The translations under genes were made by a program, and so were the position numbers. From the NCBI GenBank assembly GCA_030620095.1, contig JAUTXW010001615.1, positions 3,184,001 to 3,248,000 on the forward strand: DNA of 64,000 nt. Reading direction: 5' to 3'. Source of the DNA: Kuschelorhynchus macadamiae. Its lineage: Eukaryota > Arthropoda > Insecta > Coleoptera > Curculionidae. This document shows positions 29,990 through 43,730 of this stretch, piece by piece (within the stretch, counting starts at the first letter, position 1; each line of letters starts with the position of its first letter). The notes under the pieces are model-generated. The model made no database searches and was not told the DNA's origin. It saw only the letters and a list, made by a program, of their open reading frames with translations.

Positions 29990-31925
29990 GAATGCGCTGC
30001 AGTGCTTGCTTTTTCTCAAGGTTTTAATCAAGCTGTAAGTTGGGCTAGAGTTTGAAGTATCACAGGAAAATATTTCCCGTGGAAACTGGGAGTAGTAGAG
30101 ACAAGAGCAGGGTCGTCATCGAATAAAAACCCCCAGGCAAGACCGTTATATTCGTTTCGAAGCTTTAAGAAAAAGATTTACAAACTGTGCTTTGGTATGT
30201 TTCTAGTTCTTGAAGCGATACATTTTTTCCATTATTCAGTGCACTATTACGCGCCCAAGTAGCACATATAATCATATATGGGCTAAAATGTTGTGATATT
30301 GGCTAACATCCCTGGCTAAAATGGCTAGCCAAAATAACTGTTCTATTACAGTATAAAGACAGAAATATGGCTAAAGTGAGGAATAAGAATTTGGCCATAA
30401 TGGGGTAAAACTGACCAATTGGCAATTATACGACCCTCTTTTCTGATTTTAGGGTTGGGTTTATTAGCTACTTTTTGACTTTAAAATTGAGCTGAATTCT
30501 GACTTGTTTTTAGTAACGTTTTTTTCCGAAATTTAACTAAATAATTTCTCATTTTTTGCCTTTTCTTCATTTATATAATAAATCATCAATTGTTTCAAAT
30601 TATGTAAAAATAGTATTGACAGAGCCAATTGGTGTAAGAATTTATGAGCCAAGAGGAAATGCAAATATAACAAATCATGGTTTGACGATTGGTAGGGACA
30701 AAAAACACTTGCGAAGGAACTTTTACTGTTAAAAGAATTTAACACAGGCATGTAAAACACGCGCCCCTTCTTGAAACTAAAAATTTGGATTTCTACAATT
30801 TTTTTTTTTTATTTGAAAATGTATTTTAATAAGAAAATTGATTAAAGGGTTCATGACATAAAAAAACAAGCAAGAAAATACGTATTTATAGGTAGAAAGA
30901 ATATGTTTGTTTAAAGTGGTCAAGTAATGGCTGCTTGAAAATTAAATTTTCAATCATGGCGAATCATAAAAAGCTTTGGGCTATTTCTTAAGAAAATATT
31001 CCTTGAAAATGTCATATTCTCGCATTTTAAACAGCTATGCTTACTATAATTTAACTTCAATACTTACTAGGATATATCTGGTTATGTTATTGTAACAAAA
31101 TTGACAGATATTTCTACTTTTTGGCCAAGTAATTATGCTATAGCCTATCTACATTAAAAACTGCTATTTTTGAAGCCAAAAAATCTAATTTGAAGCGAGC
31201 TTTAACGACTAGAAAACAAACCAAGAATCATTTGCCAAAATTTGACAAATCTCTGGTTTTTATGTGTCTTTTATGGCTAACTGTTAGACAAAAAAGCTCA
31301 TCAGCTAATTTGTGTTACTTGGGCGAGGATTAACTAAAATTCAATTGAAGTTTCATAAGCCACTGGGCCTCTATTTGGGGGAGGGGGATCACAGAACACA
31401 ACGTTTGGAATTTGAGCGTGTGCGCTTAAATTGGCAGGAAGAAACTGGGCCAAAATATGGTTTACAGAAGACTAGGCGAAAGATACGCCCAATACAACTT
31501 TGTATCCAGTATGACTTATAGCGGTGGATAATTTATAGTTTGGGGTGGGATATCCTTTGAGGACCATAACAGATGTACTGGATCTATATGTTGCGGTATC
31601 TTTAGGCAGTTCATGCTTGTGCATGATAATTCACGCCCATATATAGCTAGGATGATCCAAGACATCTTCAAAAGGTCGGCATTGACACAATGGATTGGTC
31701 GCCTCAGAGTCCTGACCTGACGCCATTGTATATTTATGGAATTCGATTGAAAGAAGAGTGAGAGCTCTGTAACCTCAATCTAGAAACCTAGTTGGCAGAC
31801 AGGTTTAACGAAATTTGGCACCAGACTGAACAAGACGAGATCCAATGGCTAATTTTGAGCATGTTACGACGATGCCAAGCTATGATCGTCCTAAACGATG
31901 GGAATATTTGTTATTGAAGGAAAGT
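29990..31925 (+). pseudogene. Tc1-like transposase remnant split by an insertion
   Basis: Pieces in order: SQGFNQAVSWARV (helix-turn-helix), QDRYIRFEALRKRFTNCALV, then QCTITR at 30235-30251. The insertion 30254-31323 follows; coding resumes with GLTKIQLKFHKPLGLYL, RTQRLEFERVRLNW, FMLVHDNSRPYIARMIQDIF (second Asp), a frameshift, DWSPQSPDLTPL, and a C-terminal QWLILSMLRRCQAMIV. Deleting the insertion together with one CG dinucleotide restores the reading frame across the junction. Confidence 0.75.
30254..31323. mobile_element. Non-autonomous DNA element with CCCAAGTA ends and CG duplication
   Basis: Ends CCCAAGTAGCACA and, in reverse, CCCAAGTAACACA are 13-bp inverted repeats. The element interrupts the Tc1 transposase exactly between Thr-Arg codons and is flanked by CG (30252-30253 and 31324-31325). 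The interior (1070 bp) has no transposase; it repeats the word GGCTAAAAT and relatives near both ends, like subterminal binding sites. I do not recognise the superfamily. Confidence 0.65.
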
Positions 31926-32199
31926 TGTTGTGATTTTGTTGACGTTTATTACACATTTGTTTAAAAATCAATTCAGATGAAGTCTTCGATTTTTTTTGTT
32001 AGATCAAAATCATAAAGGGATAAAAATTTTTTGCCAAAAATGAAGATAAAAAGATGAACAACTACAAAAAAAAGAGAATAGAAATAAAGGACAGTACTAT
32101 ATTCATGACTTTTGCAGGGAGTAGCTGAGCATATCAGTTCTCTTTACAAGGTGTTTTGAATACTTGAAAAAAAAAACACTAATACTTATAGCAACCTAT

Positions 32200-33127
32200 A
32201 TATCATCCAAACACTTTTATAAAAAAATACTTGCCCACAATATAAAAAAAAAACCTTCGAAATCGACAAAGCGGATTCAAAGATATTGAACATAATTTTT
32301 TAAAATTTAAATTATTCGCTAATTTTGAAGAGAAGTGTAGTTTCAGTAAATAATTTACACCGAATTAATAAAAGTAAAACTTCCCCAGTAGTCGAACAAA
32401 CAAATTTCGAAGTTTATCTGTTTGTTTTTAAACAACAAAGAAAACAAACTCGTCCCGTTTGCAAGTAACACCCTATTTTTCAATTTTCTCAGTAATAATG
32501 GCATATTATCTCCGAAAATTTGAACCCGATTTATTTTTGAAGGTGGCATCTTTTTCAAAATAATGCCGCTGCAGAGCCAATCTCAGGTTCTCACCTCTTG
32601 CTCAAAACGTTAAAAAATATTTTGGTCAAAAATTATTCTACAAAAATGTATAGTCCAGCAATAAGTTTTATTACAATCTTCAACAACCTATATTAACAGT
32701 ATAGATCAATTTATTATTTTTCCGTGAAACCAATTTGAATTCAAATTGTTGTAGCGATATAGACAATATATCAAAAAAAAAAGCAGACTTTAGACATAAT
32801 TATGTTCTACGCAGCTTATAACTATACATGCTTAAATGTTTAGTTTCATCTACCTTTTCCGATCGTAACGAATTTAAGATTTACAAATATGTCCTTTTGC
32901 GGTTCAGATGCGTAAGTAAGAGAGCCGAATCAGTATTATTAGTCGATTTTTAATTGCGCAAACGGTTGTAGCCCTCAGGAAAAAACTGATGATTTTGTTA
33001 CAGCTGATAAATGTTTATTTTGTTATATCCGCACTATTTTGTGCACTTTAAAAGTCTTTCATTTTTTTCTAGGTAGTTGTATAGATACCTCGACTGCAAA
33101 ATATGATTACCTTGTCTGTTTCTATTA
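32200..33127. other. Intergenic, nothing recognised
   Basis: AT-rich sequence between two transposons with no coding motif or repeat structure that I could define. Confidence 0.4.
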
Positions 33128-33129
33128 TA

Positions 33130-35145
33130 CAGTGACCGTCTAAAGTCCGTTCCCCCCCCCTACTAATTTTTGAGCCAACTCGTATATCGCAACGAAATTT
33201 GGAGGGCTTAAATAGGAGAAGAAAAGCTATTTTTTTATGAAAAAATGATAGCTAAAAGTTATAAAATGGCGGCTACGCGCCATCTTGAATTAATATTTTA
33301 AATACAACACCCCGCATATTATTCCATTTTCAAAATCTGCTCATTATTCTTAACATTTTTCTCTAATACACTTTATTCCTAAATGTAATTGTTTTCGAAA
33401 TAATGACGTTTGAAAATTGAAAATCCGGTTTAAAATGAAGTAATGGTTTTAGTCACTTTCGATAAAAAATTCTGCTAACTAAATTTTTTAATTAATTTGT
33501 ACTTAAATCTTTTAATGAATTCGACTAACAAGAGGCGTAAAGACAGTATTTTAAGGATAAACAGTACCACTTACCGGAAAATCTTGAAGGTTACGAATTT
33601 GTTCTGTAAATTCACAAGGAAAACAAATTAGTTGGTAAAAAAATATTTTATTTATTTTTGAATAACACTTATTTAACCCCAACAATAATTATTTTATCAA
33701 GTGTTCGATGTGGCCCCCTCCTAAATCTTGACAATAAAGTGCCCTATTATGAATAGCTTCTCTCACGTTGATGAAAGTCTGTTCATCTATTTCTTCACAA
33801 GCTTCTCTTATTCTGCGTTCCAACTCTTCTATTGTTTGACATTCAGTGGCGTAGATTTTTAACTTCAGATATCCCCAAAGGAAAAAATCTAGAGGGGTAA
33901 GATCCGGAGATCTTGGTGGCCATTCTGTACTTCCCCTGCGACCTATCCATCGCCCAGGAAAGTTTGTATCGAGAAACTCTCTAGCCATGCGATAGAAATG
34001 GGGAGGTGCTCCGTTCTGCTGAAATATGGTTTCACGATTTTCAAACTCTTCCTGATTGTTTAATACAATTTGTCTTATTCGAGGTTCAATTTCAGTTTCT
34101 AAAAGATTTCTGTAATGATCTCCTGTAAGATTGCCTCTGATGAAAATCGGTCCAACAACGTGGTTGCCCAAAATCCCCGCCCAAACATTAACTTTTTCAG
34201 GAAACTGGGTATGCCCTTCTCTAAAAATATGCGGATTAGTATCGCTCCAGTATCGTACGTTCTGTTTGTTGACTTTTCCATTAAGGAAAAACGTGCATTC
34301 ATCTGAGAAACATACACGTTTTAGGAAGGATCGTTCTCCTTCAATTTTTCTTGTTAACCACTCACAAAATTCAACCCTCCGGTCTGGATCATCCTCCGTG
34401 AGAGCATGCAGGATTTTCATTTTATAGGGATGAAATTTTTCATTTTTAGGATTCTTTTGACACTTTTCGAACTTACTTCGCAGGATTCAGCAACTGCAGA
34501 CGTCGACTGAGTAGGATTAATTACCATTTCAGCAACAATTTCAATTTTTTTTTCTTCTGAAAGAGGTGGTCTTCCTGATCTTGGAGCATCTTTCATGGTA
34601 CCAGTTGCTTGGAGCTTATTTAAAAGTTTGTGCAAATATGACCGCGAAATAGGGTTTTCGGGAAATCTATCGTTAAACATACGGAGTGCTAGATGAAAAT
34701 TTCTTCCAGCTTCTCCAAAAATCAAAACTGCTTCAAATTTATCGTGTAAACTGCGAGCCATGGTCACACTTTTCATAAAATAATTAAGATGCTCAACGGA
34801 CTATTTGACAGTTAGTTATCAAGATGTTACCGCGACAACGATTTTGTTTCCAACGCAAACTTGATCGTATTTTTGATTGAATTTGAAATGACCAAAATGT
34901 CAATTTTCAAACGTCATTATTTCGAAAGCAATTACATTTAGGAATAAAGTGTATTGGAGAAAAATGTTAAGAAGAAGGAGCAGATTTTGAAAAGAATGAA
35001 TAAAAGAAAAATTTTATAACTTTTAGCTATCATTTTTTCATAAAAAAATAGCTTTTCATCTCCTATTTAAGCCCTCCAAATTTCGTTGCGATATACGAGT
35101 TGGCTCGAAAATTAGTAGGGGGGAACGGACTTTAGACGGTCACTG
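33130..35145 (-). mobile_element. Mariner-like D,D41D element, recently inactivated
   Basis: Ends CAGTGACCGTCTAAAGTCCG (left) and the same in reverse (right), with TA at 33128-33129 and 35146-35147. Inverted repeats extend at least 120 bp and then in blocks to about 33425 and 34885. 2016 bp. The transposase gene on the - strand is nearly complete. Confidence 0.88.
33689..34776 (-). pseudogene. D,D41D transposase with one frameshift and Asp-to-Asn change
   Basis: First frame 34776-34417: MARSLHDKFEAVLIFGEAGR, NDRFPENPISRSYLHKLLNK and the GTMKDAPRSGRPP hook between the two DNA-binding regions, ending KRILKMKNFIPIK. Second frame 34420-33689: KILHALTEDDPDRRVEFCEW, VCFSDECTFF (Asp 1), IFQQNGAPPHF (Asn where Asp 2 should be, codon 34013-34015), SPDLTPLDFFLWGYLK (Asp 3, 41 residues on). 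The two frames overlap as ATGA; one lost A in an A-run would explain the shift. About 361 residues if read through. Clearly a sister of the gene at 14683-15814. Confidence 0.88.
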
Positions 35146-35147
35146 TA

Positions 35148-35439
35148 TAAGTATATAAAAATAATTGTTTTCTAGATATTTGCTCTATCAATATTGCATA
35201 CAGAACACTCAACTTAATAATTCATGTTATTTACCAAAATAGACCTTGATCAAAACAATTGCAATGAAATCTACAAATTATTCTCTAACAAATTCGCGCT
35301 TAATTGGCAACCATTTTATTTAACGAAATTTATAATTGAATCACTTGAGAACGCAGGCTTACTTTCACAAGACAAAACAATAATGTCTCTCTATCCTGTA
35401 ATGTAATCTAATAATTATTATTATTATATATTAAATCAA
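35148..35439. other. Spacer before the tandem array
   Basis: A 60-codon open frame (35224-35406) has no recognisable motif. No other feature. Confidence 0.35.
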
Positions 35440-36285
35440 CTTTAATACCCTGAATCGTTCTTAGTATCAGCTTTCTGATAAGTCAGCTAGATTGTAATAT
35501 TTTCTTTTTTTTTTCATAAAGCCAAATACCACGTCCATATTATATTGCAAAGTGTTATTGTAACTGTTATCAAATAACAAATAACTAGAAAACGGATAAC
35601 TTTAAAATCTTTTTATTTTTCCTTCCCTTAAAACACTCCTGCATACCAAATTCCGCGGCTGTCACAAAAATTTGAAGACCTAAATGAAATTGAAATTAAA
35701 ATTATTACTTTGATACCCTGAATCGTTCTCAATATCAACTTTCTGACAAGTCAGCTAGATTGTAATATTTTCTTCTTTTTTCATAAACCCTGGATACCAA
35801 ATTCCGTGGTTGTGACAAAAATTTGGAGAAATTAAATACAATCGAAATTAAAATGATTACCTTGATACCCTGAATCGTTCTTAATATCATTTCTGATAAG
35901 TCAGCTAGATTGTAATATTTTCACGTAAAAAAATCACTGTTGCTCTATCTTCCATTATTTTTGGAGCAAATCATGTAGGGAGCCCTTTAAAACAAGCTCG
36001 CAAAAAAAAAAAGACTGGAAAATTGTGTATCGGATAAACAAATGTTAAACATATTATTAGGGCATTGACATATTTTTTCGGAACAGACGACCTGGATTTT
36101 GACAAATGAGATTAATTTTGTATAATATTTATACCGCTGGTAACCTGTGCCTGTAAAACTAGAAACTTACTTGGTGAACATGAATAAAACTACTTAATAA
36201 TATGTGTGGGGGTAATTTAATTTTACAGCGTTTGAATAAGCCGAGTAACAGGTAAATATAAATGTGTGACTACAAAATGATATCG

Positions 36286-38055
36286 GAACCAGTGGCAAGG
36301 TTACCTTGTTAGAGGCCGTGGGGATGGGTGAACAAGTTGATGCTATTTATACCGATTGTTACAAGGCCTCTGACAGAGTAAACCGTGAAATATTAACCTG
36401 ATAGGATTTAGTCAATAATTGATTATATAGCTCGCTTTAAAATACAATGACTACATAACATTGTGTATTGGCGTATGGCACAGTGATAATATTTATACAA
36501 TAGAGTAGGTAAAAAGTCACCTAAAACAATCACTAATAATATACAGAAAATTATTTAAAAATATGTATTAAAAAAATATACAATAATACTGAATACAGAT
36601 ACAAGAAAATTAAATTTTACGAAAGAATAAGCAAAATTAAGTACAAATGTGTAAGTAATTAAATGACTAGAATCATATTTTTCTCAGATTGACCTAAAAA
36701 TAACTGTAAAACCACTTCCTGCGCTGCGTTTTTTTTGGGCAATAGAGCTCCCTACTCTGTTGATTTTTTTTTAAATGGCAACATCAGCCCTGTTCCTTTC
36801 ACTTACATACTACAATCTGCATTAAAACTTTAAAGATTTATAGGCGGTTGGAGATCCATGCAATGAACCTTACACGTCGTCTCACCACATTCAAATTTGA
36901 ACAAATTTCTCTCTCTCTATGTGTTTACACAATTTCCTGTTACATTTGGAAATCATTATTAAGTTGTTTCAGGCTCAAAACAAAATGCATGGTTTTGGGT
37001 AACAATTTAAACATTAATAACTTGTATATTTCATTAGAAGGGTCAAATTTGGAAACTGTGAAATCCTTTAAATATTTAAGTATAATTATAGATGATAGAT
37101 TAAATTTTAACTTATATTTTGAAGACTATTGATAAAATTGCTGGTAAAATTGGATATTTGAAAAGAATTTCTCCAAATTTAAGGTTTTTTTCCAAAAAAA
37201 AAATATTTATAATACTATTATCTATCCACATTTTCAACATGGTTCTACATTTTTGTATTTGGCAAACGGAGAAATATTTGATAAACTACAAATTTGACGA
37301 AACAAATTCATGCGGATTTTACTAAATTGTGATAAATATACCAAAATTACTTTAATTTTTAGAAAATTAGAATGGGTAAATGTTAGTAATTTAATTTTTT
37401 ATTTAGTTTAAATATTTACTTATAAACTGATAACATTCTGGTAAAATTCCAATATGGCCAAACAATATGGCGCTTTGGTGAAATAATTTACTCCAAATTG
37501 TTACAAAATCAAGTGTGTGAACTGTTAACATTTTGGTTCAAATCTAAAATAGAATTCAAACTTTATGCAAGCATTAAATGTGATTTAGACATAAACTAGT
37601 GAAATTGTGGTACAAATTCAAGATGGAGGAACAAAATGGCGGCCAAATAAAATATTTAATAAACATATTCATATTTAACTGGCTTCAAACTTTGCACAAA
37701 ATTAAATGTAATATAGGAATAAACAGCTCGAATTCAAGAAGATATTGCGGTCTTAAAAAAATCAGTGTAAAAAGTACTTATTTATTTAGTTTAAATATTT
37801 ACTTATAAAATACAAAATAATTATTGCCCGAAAATCTAAGAACATTTATAAATGAAAATTGTGAAGAACATAATTACCAAACAAGGCAAAACAAAGACTT
37901 ACATTTAAATTATGTTTTTAAAAGGGTTGCTTGTAAGTCAATTTTTCGTAAATGATCGATTCAATATAATAAACTACCATTTTTTATAAAATCTCAGAAA
38001 GCCTATAAAAAAATTAAAGAGATTATTTATTTAAGAATCAATTTTAAAAGTTGAT
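36286..38055 (+). pseudogene. LINE ORF2 remnant in array copy 1
   Basis: Palm motif A block (36286-36402), then from 36848 RLKTKCMVLGNNLN, ESLEGSNLETVKSFKYLSII in part, a frameshift at 37119 into IDKIAGKIGYLKRISPNLRF, and the HNYQTRQ block near 37860-37920. Stops and frameshifts are shared with copies 2 and 3, so the LINE was dead before the unit was amplified. Confidence 0.7.
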
Positions 38056-39142
38056 ATTGTTTTATTGCGTATTTTTTCTATAAAACCAATGTTTTCTCAA
38101 TAACATTTCTGGACGATGTGGTGGATGCGCCCCATATTCTTATAATTCCACTGGAAACTCATCGCGCTATCTAATGGAAAAAACAGAACAAGGTCTGTCG
38201 GGCTAACTAGTTTTTATTTTTAATAGTGTCTTATTGTTAAACATTCAAAATAAATTGCAGTTTATTCTGTGAATTATCATTTATAGTCTTACGAATTATA
38301 TTTTTAAATTTTCTTAAATTCTTTTAAACATACATGTAGATCTAAATTCTTTTTTCATAAAGCCAAGTGCCACGTCCATATTATATTGCCATGTGCTATT
38401 GTAACTATCATCAAATAACAAATATCTAGAAAACGGATAACTTTAAAGTTTTTCTATTTTTCTTTTCCTTTTAAACTCGGAATCGTTCTTAATATCAAGT
38501 TTCCTATAAGTCAGCTAGATTGTAATATTTTCATATAAAAAATTCACTGTTGCTCTATCTTCCATTACTTTTGACCCAAATCATGTAGGTAGATCAGGTA
38601 GAGAGATGTTTGGTAATAACGTAATATATTAAATGCAGGTAGTCAAAAAACATACTTAGAATAATATTTTTTTTGCTTTTATTATAAGGATTACCTATTT
38701 AGCATCATGAGCATCTAAAAATGAAAATCGGAGAATATAATTGAAACTAATGTTTCACAGGCATCAGATATGGAGAATTCCTGACTAAATATTATAATAA
38801 TGGAAAAATTTGCAAATTCGGAACTTAATATTAATTATTACGTTTAATTAATACATAATTGAGCAAACAAACATAAAACATCTTAATAACAGACTGGAAA
38901 ATTTTGTATTGGATAAATAAATTTTAAACATATTTTTAGGGTATTGACATATTTATTCGAAATACAGACGACTTGGATTTTGACAAAAAGGACTATTTTG
39001 GCTGTGCCTGTGAAACTAGAAACTTACTTGGTAAACATGAATAAAACTACTTAATAATATGTGTGGGGGTAATTTAATTTTACAGCGTTTGAATAAGCCG
39101 AGTAACAGGTAAATATAAATGTGTGACTACAAAATGATATCG

Positions 39143-40880
39143 GAACCAGTGGCAAGGTTACCTTGTTAGAGGCCTTGGGGATGGGTGAACAAGTTGATGC
39201 TATTTATACCGATTGTTACAAGGCCTCTGACAGAGTAAACCGTGAAATATTAACCTGATAGGATTTAGTCAATAATTGATTATATAGCTCGCTTTAAAAT
39301 ACAATGACTACATAACATTGTGTATTGGCGTATGGCACAGTGATAATATTTATACAATAGAGTAGGTAAAAAGTCACCTAAAACAATCACTAATAATATA
39401 CAGAAAATTATTTAAAAATATGTATTAAAAAAATATACAATAATACTGAATACAGATACAAGAAAATTAAATTTCACGAAAGAATAGGCAAAATTAAGTA
39501 CAAATGTGTAAGTAATTAAATGACTAGAATCATATTTTTCTCAGATTGACCTAAAAATAACTGTAAAACCACTTCCTGCGCTGCGTTTTTTTTGGGCAAT
39601 AGAGCTCCCTACTCTGTTGATTTTTTTTAAATGGCAACATCAGCCCTGTTCCTTTCACTTACATACTACAATCTGCATTACAACTTTAAAGATTTATAGG
39701 CGGTTGGAGATCCATGCAATGAACCTTACACGTCGTCTCACCACATTCAAATTTGAACAAATTTCTCTCTCTCTATGTGTTTACACAATTTCCTGTTACA
39801 TTTGGAAATCATTATTAAGTTGTTTCAGGCTCAAAACAAAATGCATGGTTTTGGGTAACAATTTAAACATTAATAACTTGTATATTTCATTAGAAGGGTC
39901 AAATTTGGAAACAGTGAAATCCTTTAAATATTTAAGTATAATTATAGATGATAGATTAAATTTTAACTTATATTTTGAAGACTATTGATAAAATTGCTGG
40001 TAAAATTGGATATTTGAAAAGAATTTCTCCAAATTTAAGGTTTTTTTCCAAAAAAAAAAATATTTATAATACCATTATCTATCCACATTTTCAACATGGT
40101 TCTACATTTTTGTATTTGGCAAACGGAGAAATATTTGATAAACTACAAATTTGACGAAACAAATTCATGCGGATTTTACTAAATTGTGATAAATATACCA
40201 AAATTACTTTAATTTTTAGAAAATTAGAATGGGTAAATGTTAGTAATTTAATTTTTTATTTAGTTTAAATATTTACTTATAAACTGATAACATTCTGGTA
40301 AAATTCCAATATGGCCAAACAAAATGGCGCTTTGGTGAAATAATTTACTCCAAATTGTTACAAAATCAAGTGTGTGAACTGTTAACATTTTGGTTCAAAT
40401 CTAAGATAGAATTCAAACTTTATGCAAGCATTAAATGTGATTTAGACATAAACTAGTGAAATTGTGGTACAAATTCAAGATGGAGGAACAAAATGGCGGC
40501 CAAATAAAATATTTAATAAACATATTCATATTTAACTGGCTTCAAACTTTGCACAAAATTAAATGTAATATAGGAATAAACAGATCGAATTCAAGAAGAT
40601 ATTGCGGTCTTAAAAAAATCAGTGTAAAAAGTACTTATTTATTTAGTTTAAATATTTACTTATAAAATACAAAATAATTTATTGCCCGAAAATGTAAGAA
40701 CATTTATAAATGAAAATTGTGAAGAACATAATTACCAAACAAGGCAAAACAAAGACTAACATTTAAATTATGTTTTTAAAAGGGTTTCTTTTAAGTCAAT
40801 TTTTCATAAAGGGTCGATTCAATATAGTAAACTACCATTTATTATAAAATCTCAGAAATCTTATTTATTTAAGAATCAAT
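39143..40880 (+). pseudogene. LINE ORF2 remnant in array copy 2
   Basis: Same blocks and the same disabling changes as copy 1, offset by about 2857 bases; the 123-codon open frame 39617-39988 corresponds to 36848-37132 with an extended start because one T was lost upstream. Confidence 0.7.
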
Positions 40881-41993
40881 TTTAAAAGTTGATATTGTTT
40901 TATTGCGTATTTTTTCTATAAAACCAATGTTTTCTCAATAACATTTCTGGACGATGTGGTGGATGCGCACCATATTCTTATAATTCCACTGGAAACTCGG
41001 AAACGGAAAAGGCAGAACAAAGTCTGTCGAGCTAACTAGTTTTTATTTTCAATAGTGTGTTATTGTTGAACATTCAAAACAAATTCCAGTTTATTCTGTG
41101 AATCATCATTTATAGTCTTACGAGTTATATTTTTAAATTTTCTTAAATTCTTTTAAACATAATTGTAGATCTTAATTATTTTTTCATAAAGCCAAGTGCC
41201 TCGTCTATATTATATCATCAAATAACAAATATCTAGAAAACGGATAACTTTAAAGTCTTTCTATTTTTCTTTTCCTTTTAAACCCTGAATCGTTCTTAAT
41301 ATCAACTGTCCTATAAGTCAGCTAGATTGTAATATTTTCATGTAAAAAATTCACTGTTGCTCTATCTTCCATTACTTTTGGCCCAAATCATGTAGGTAGA
41401 TCAGATAGAGAGATGTTTGGTAATAACGTAATATATTAAATGCAGGTAGTCAAAAAACATACTTAGAATAATATTTTTTTTGCTTTTATTATAAGGATTA
41501 CCTATTTAGCATCATGAGCATCTAAAAATGAAAATCGGAGAATATAATTGAAACTAATGTTTCACAGGCATCAGATATGGAGAATTCCTGACTAAATATT
41601 ATAATAATGGAAGCCAATGAATAACATTTTATATCTAATATTCTTTACCAATGGAAAAATTTGCAAATTCGGAACTTAATATTAATTATTACGTTTAATT
41701 AATACATAATTGAGCAAACAAACATAAAACATCTTAATAACAGACTGGAAAATTTTGTATTGGATAAATAAATTTTAAACATATTTTTAGGGTATTGACA
41801 TATTTATTCGAAATACAGACGACTTGGATTTTGACAAAAAGGACTATTTTGGCTGTGCCTGTGAAACTAGAAACTTACTTGGTAAACATGAATAAAACTA
41901 CTTAATAATATGTGTGGGGGTAATTTAATTTTACAGCGTTTGAATAAGCCGAGTAACAGATAAATATAAATGTGTGACTACAAAATGATATCG

Positions 41994-43730
41994 GAACCAG
42001 TGGCAGGGTTACCTTGTTAGAGGCCTTGGGGATGGGTGAACAAGTTGATGCTATTTATACCGATTGTTACAAGGCCTCTGACAGAGTAAACCGTGAAATA
42101 TTAACCTGATAGGATTTAGTCAATAATTGATTATATAGCTCGCTTTAAAATACAATGACTACATAACATTGTGTATTGGCGTATGGCACAGTGATAATAT
42201 TTATACAATAGAGTAGGTAAAAAGTCACCTAAAACAATCACTAATAATATACAGAAAATTATTTAAAAATATGTATTAAAAAAATATACAATAATACTGA
42301 ATACAGATACAAGAAAATTAAATTTCACGAAAGAATAGGCAAAATTAAGTACAAATGTGTAAGTAATTAAATGACTAGAATCATATTTTTCTCAGATTGA
42401 CCTAAAAATAACTGTAAAACCACTTCCTGCGCTGCGTTTTTTTTGGGCAATAGAGCTCCCTACTCTGTTGATTTTTTTTAAATGGCAACATCAGCCCTGT
42501 TCCTTTCACTTACATACTACAATCTGCATTACAACTTTAAAGATTTATAGGCGGTTGGAGATCCATGCAATGAACCTTACACGTCGTCTCACCACATTCA
42601 AATTTGAACAAATTTCTCTCTCTCTATGTGTTTACACAATTTCCTGTTACATTTGGAAATCATTATTAACTTGTTTCAGGCTCAAAACAAAATGCATGGT
42701 TTTGGGTAACAATTTAAACATTAATAACTTGTATATTTCATTAGAAGGGTCAAATTTGGAAACTGTGAAATCCTTTAAATATTTAAGTATAATTATAGAT
42801 GATAGATTAAATTTTAACTTATATTTTGAAGACTATTGATAAAATTGCTGGTAAAATTGGATATTTGAAAAGAATTTCTCCAAATTTAAGGTTTTTTTCC
42901 AAAAAAAAAAAAAATTTATAATACTATTATCTATCCACATTTTCAACATGGTTCTACATTTTTGTATTTGGCAAACGGAGAAATATTTGATAAACTACAA
43001 ATTTGACGAAACAAATTCATGCGGATTTTACTAAATTGTGATAAATATACCAAAATTACTTTAATTTTTAGAAAATTAGAATGGGTAAATGTTAGTAATT
43101 TAATTTTTTATTTAGTTTAAATATTTACTTATAAACTGATAACATTCTGGTAAAATTCCAATATGGCCAAACAAAATGGCGCTTTGGTGAAATAATTTAC
43201 TCCAAATTGTTACAAAATCAAGTGTGTGAACTGTTAACATTTTGGTTCAAATCTAAGATAGAATTCAAACTTTATGCAAGCATTAAATGTGATTTAGACA
43301 TAAACTAGTGAAATTGTGGTACAAATTCAAGATGGAGGAACAAAATGGCGGCCAAATAAAATTTTTAATAAACATATTCATATTTAACTTTCTTCAAACT
43401 TTGCACAAAATTAAATGTAATATAGGAATAAACAGATCGAATTCAAGAAGATATTGCGGTCTTAAAAAAAATCAGTGTAAAAAGTACTTATTTATTTAGT
43501 TTAAATATTTACTTATAAAATACAAAATAATTATTGCCCGAAAATCTAAGAACATTTATAAATGAAAATTGTGAGGAACATAATTACCAAACAAGGCAAA
43601 ACAAAGACTAACATTTAAATTATGTTTTTAAAAGGGTTTCTTTTAAGTCAATTTTTCATAAAGGGTCGATTCAATATAGTAAACTACCATTTATTATAAA
43701 ATCTCAGAAATCTTATTTATTTAAGAATCA
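41994..43730 (+). pseudogene. LINE ORF2 remnant in array copy 3
   Basis: Same blocks again, offset by about 2851 bases from copy 2; small differences include a Ser-to-Thr change in the open frame 42468-42839 and a longer A-run at 42901. Confidence 0.7.

Larger units (their letters stand above)
29499..32198 (+). mobile_element. Tc1-like element, old, carrying two nested insertions
   Basis: Inverted arms of about 100 bp are recognisable (29499-29620 and 32090-32198; shared words TATTAGTGTTTTT, AAAACACC, GCAAAAGTCATG) with TA at 29497-29498 and 32199-32200. The transposase remnant on the + strand is broken by frameshifts and by inserts at 29850-29983 and 30254-31323. Confidence 0.7.
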
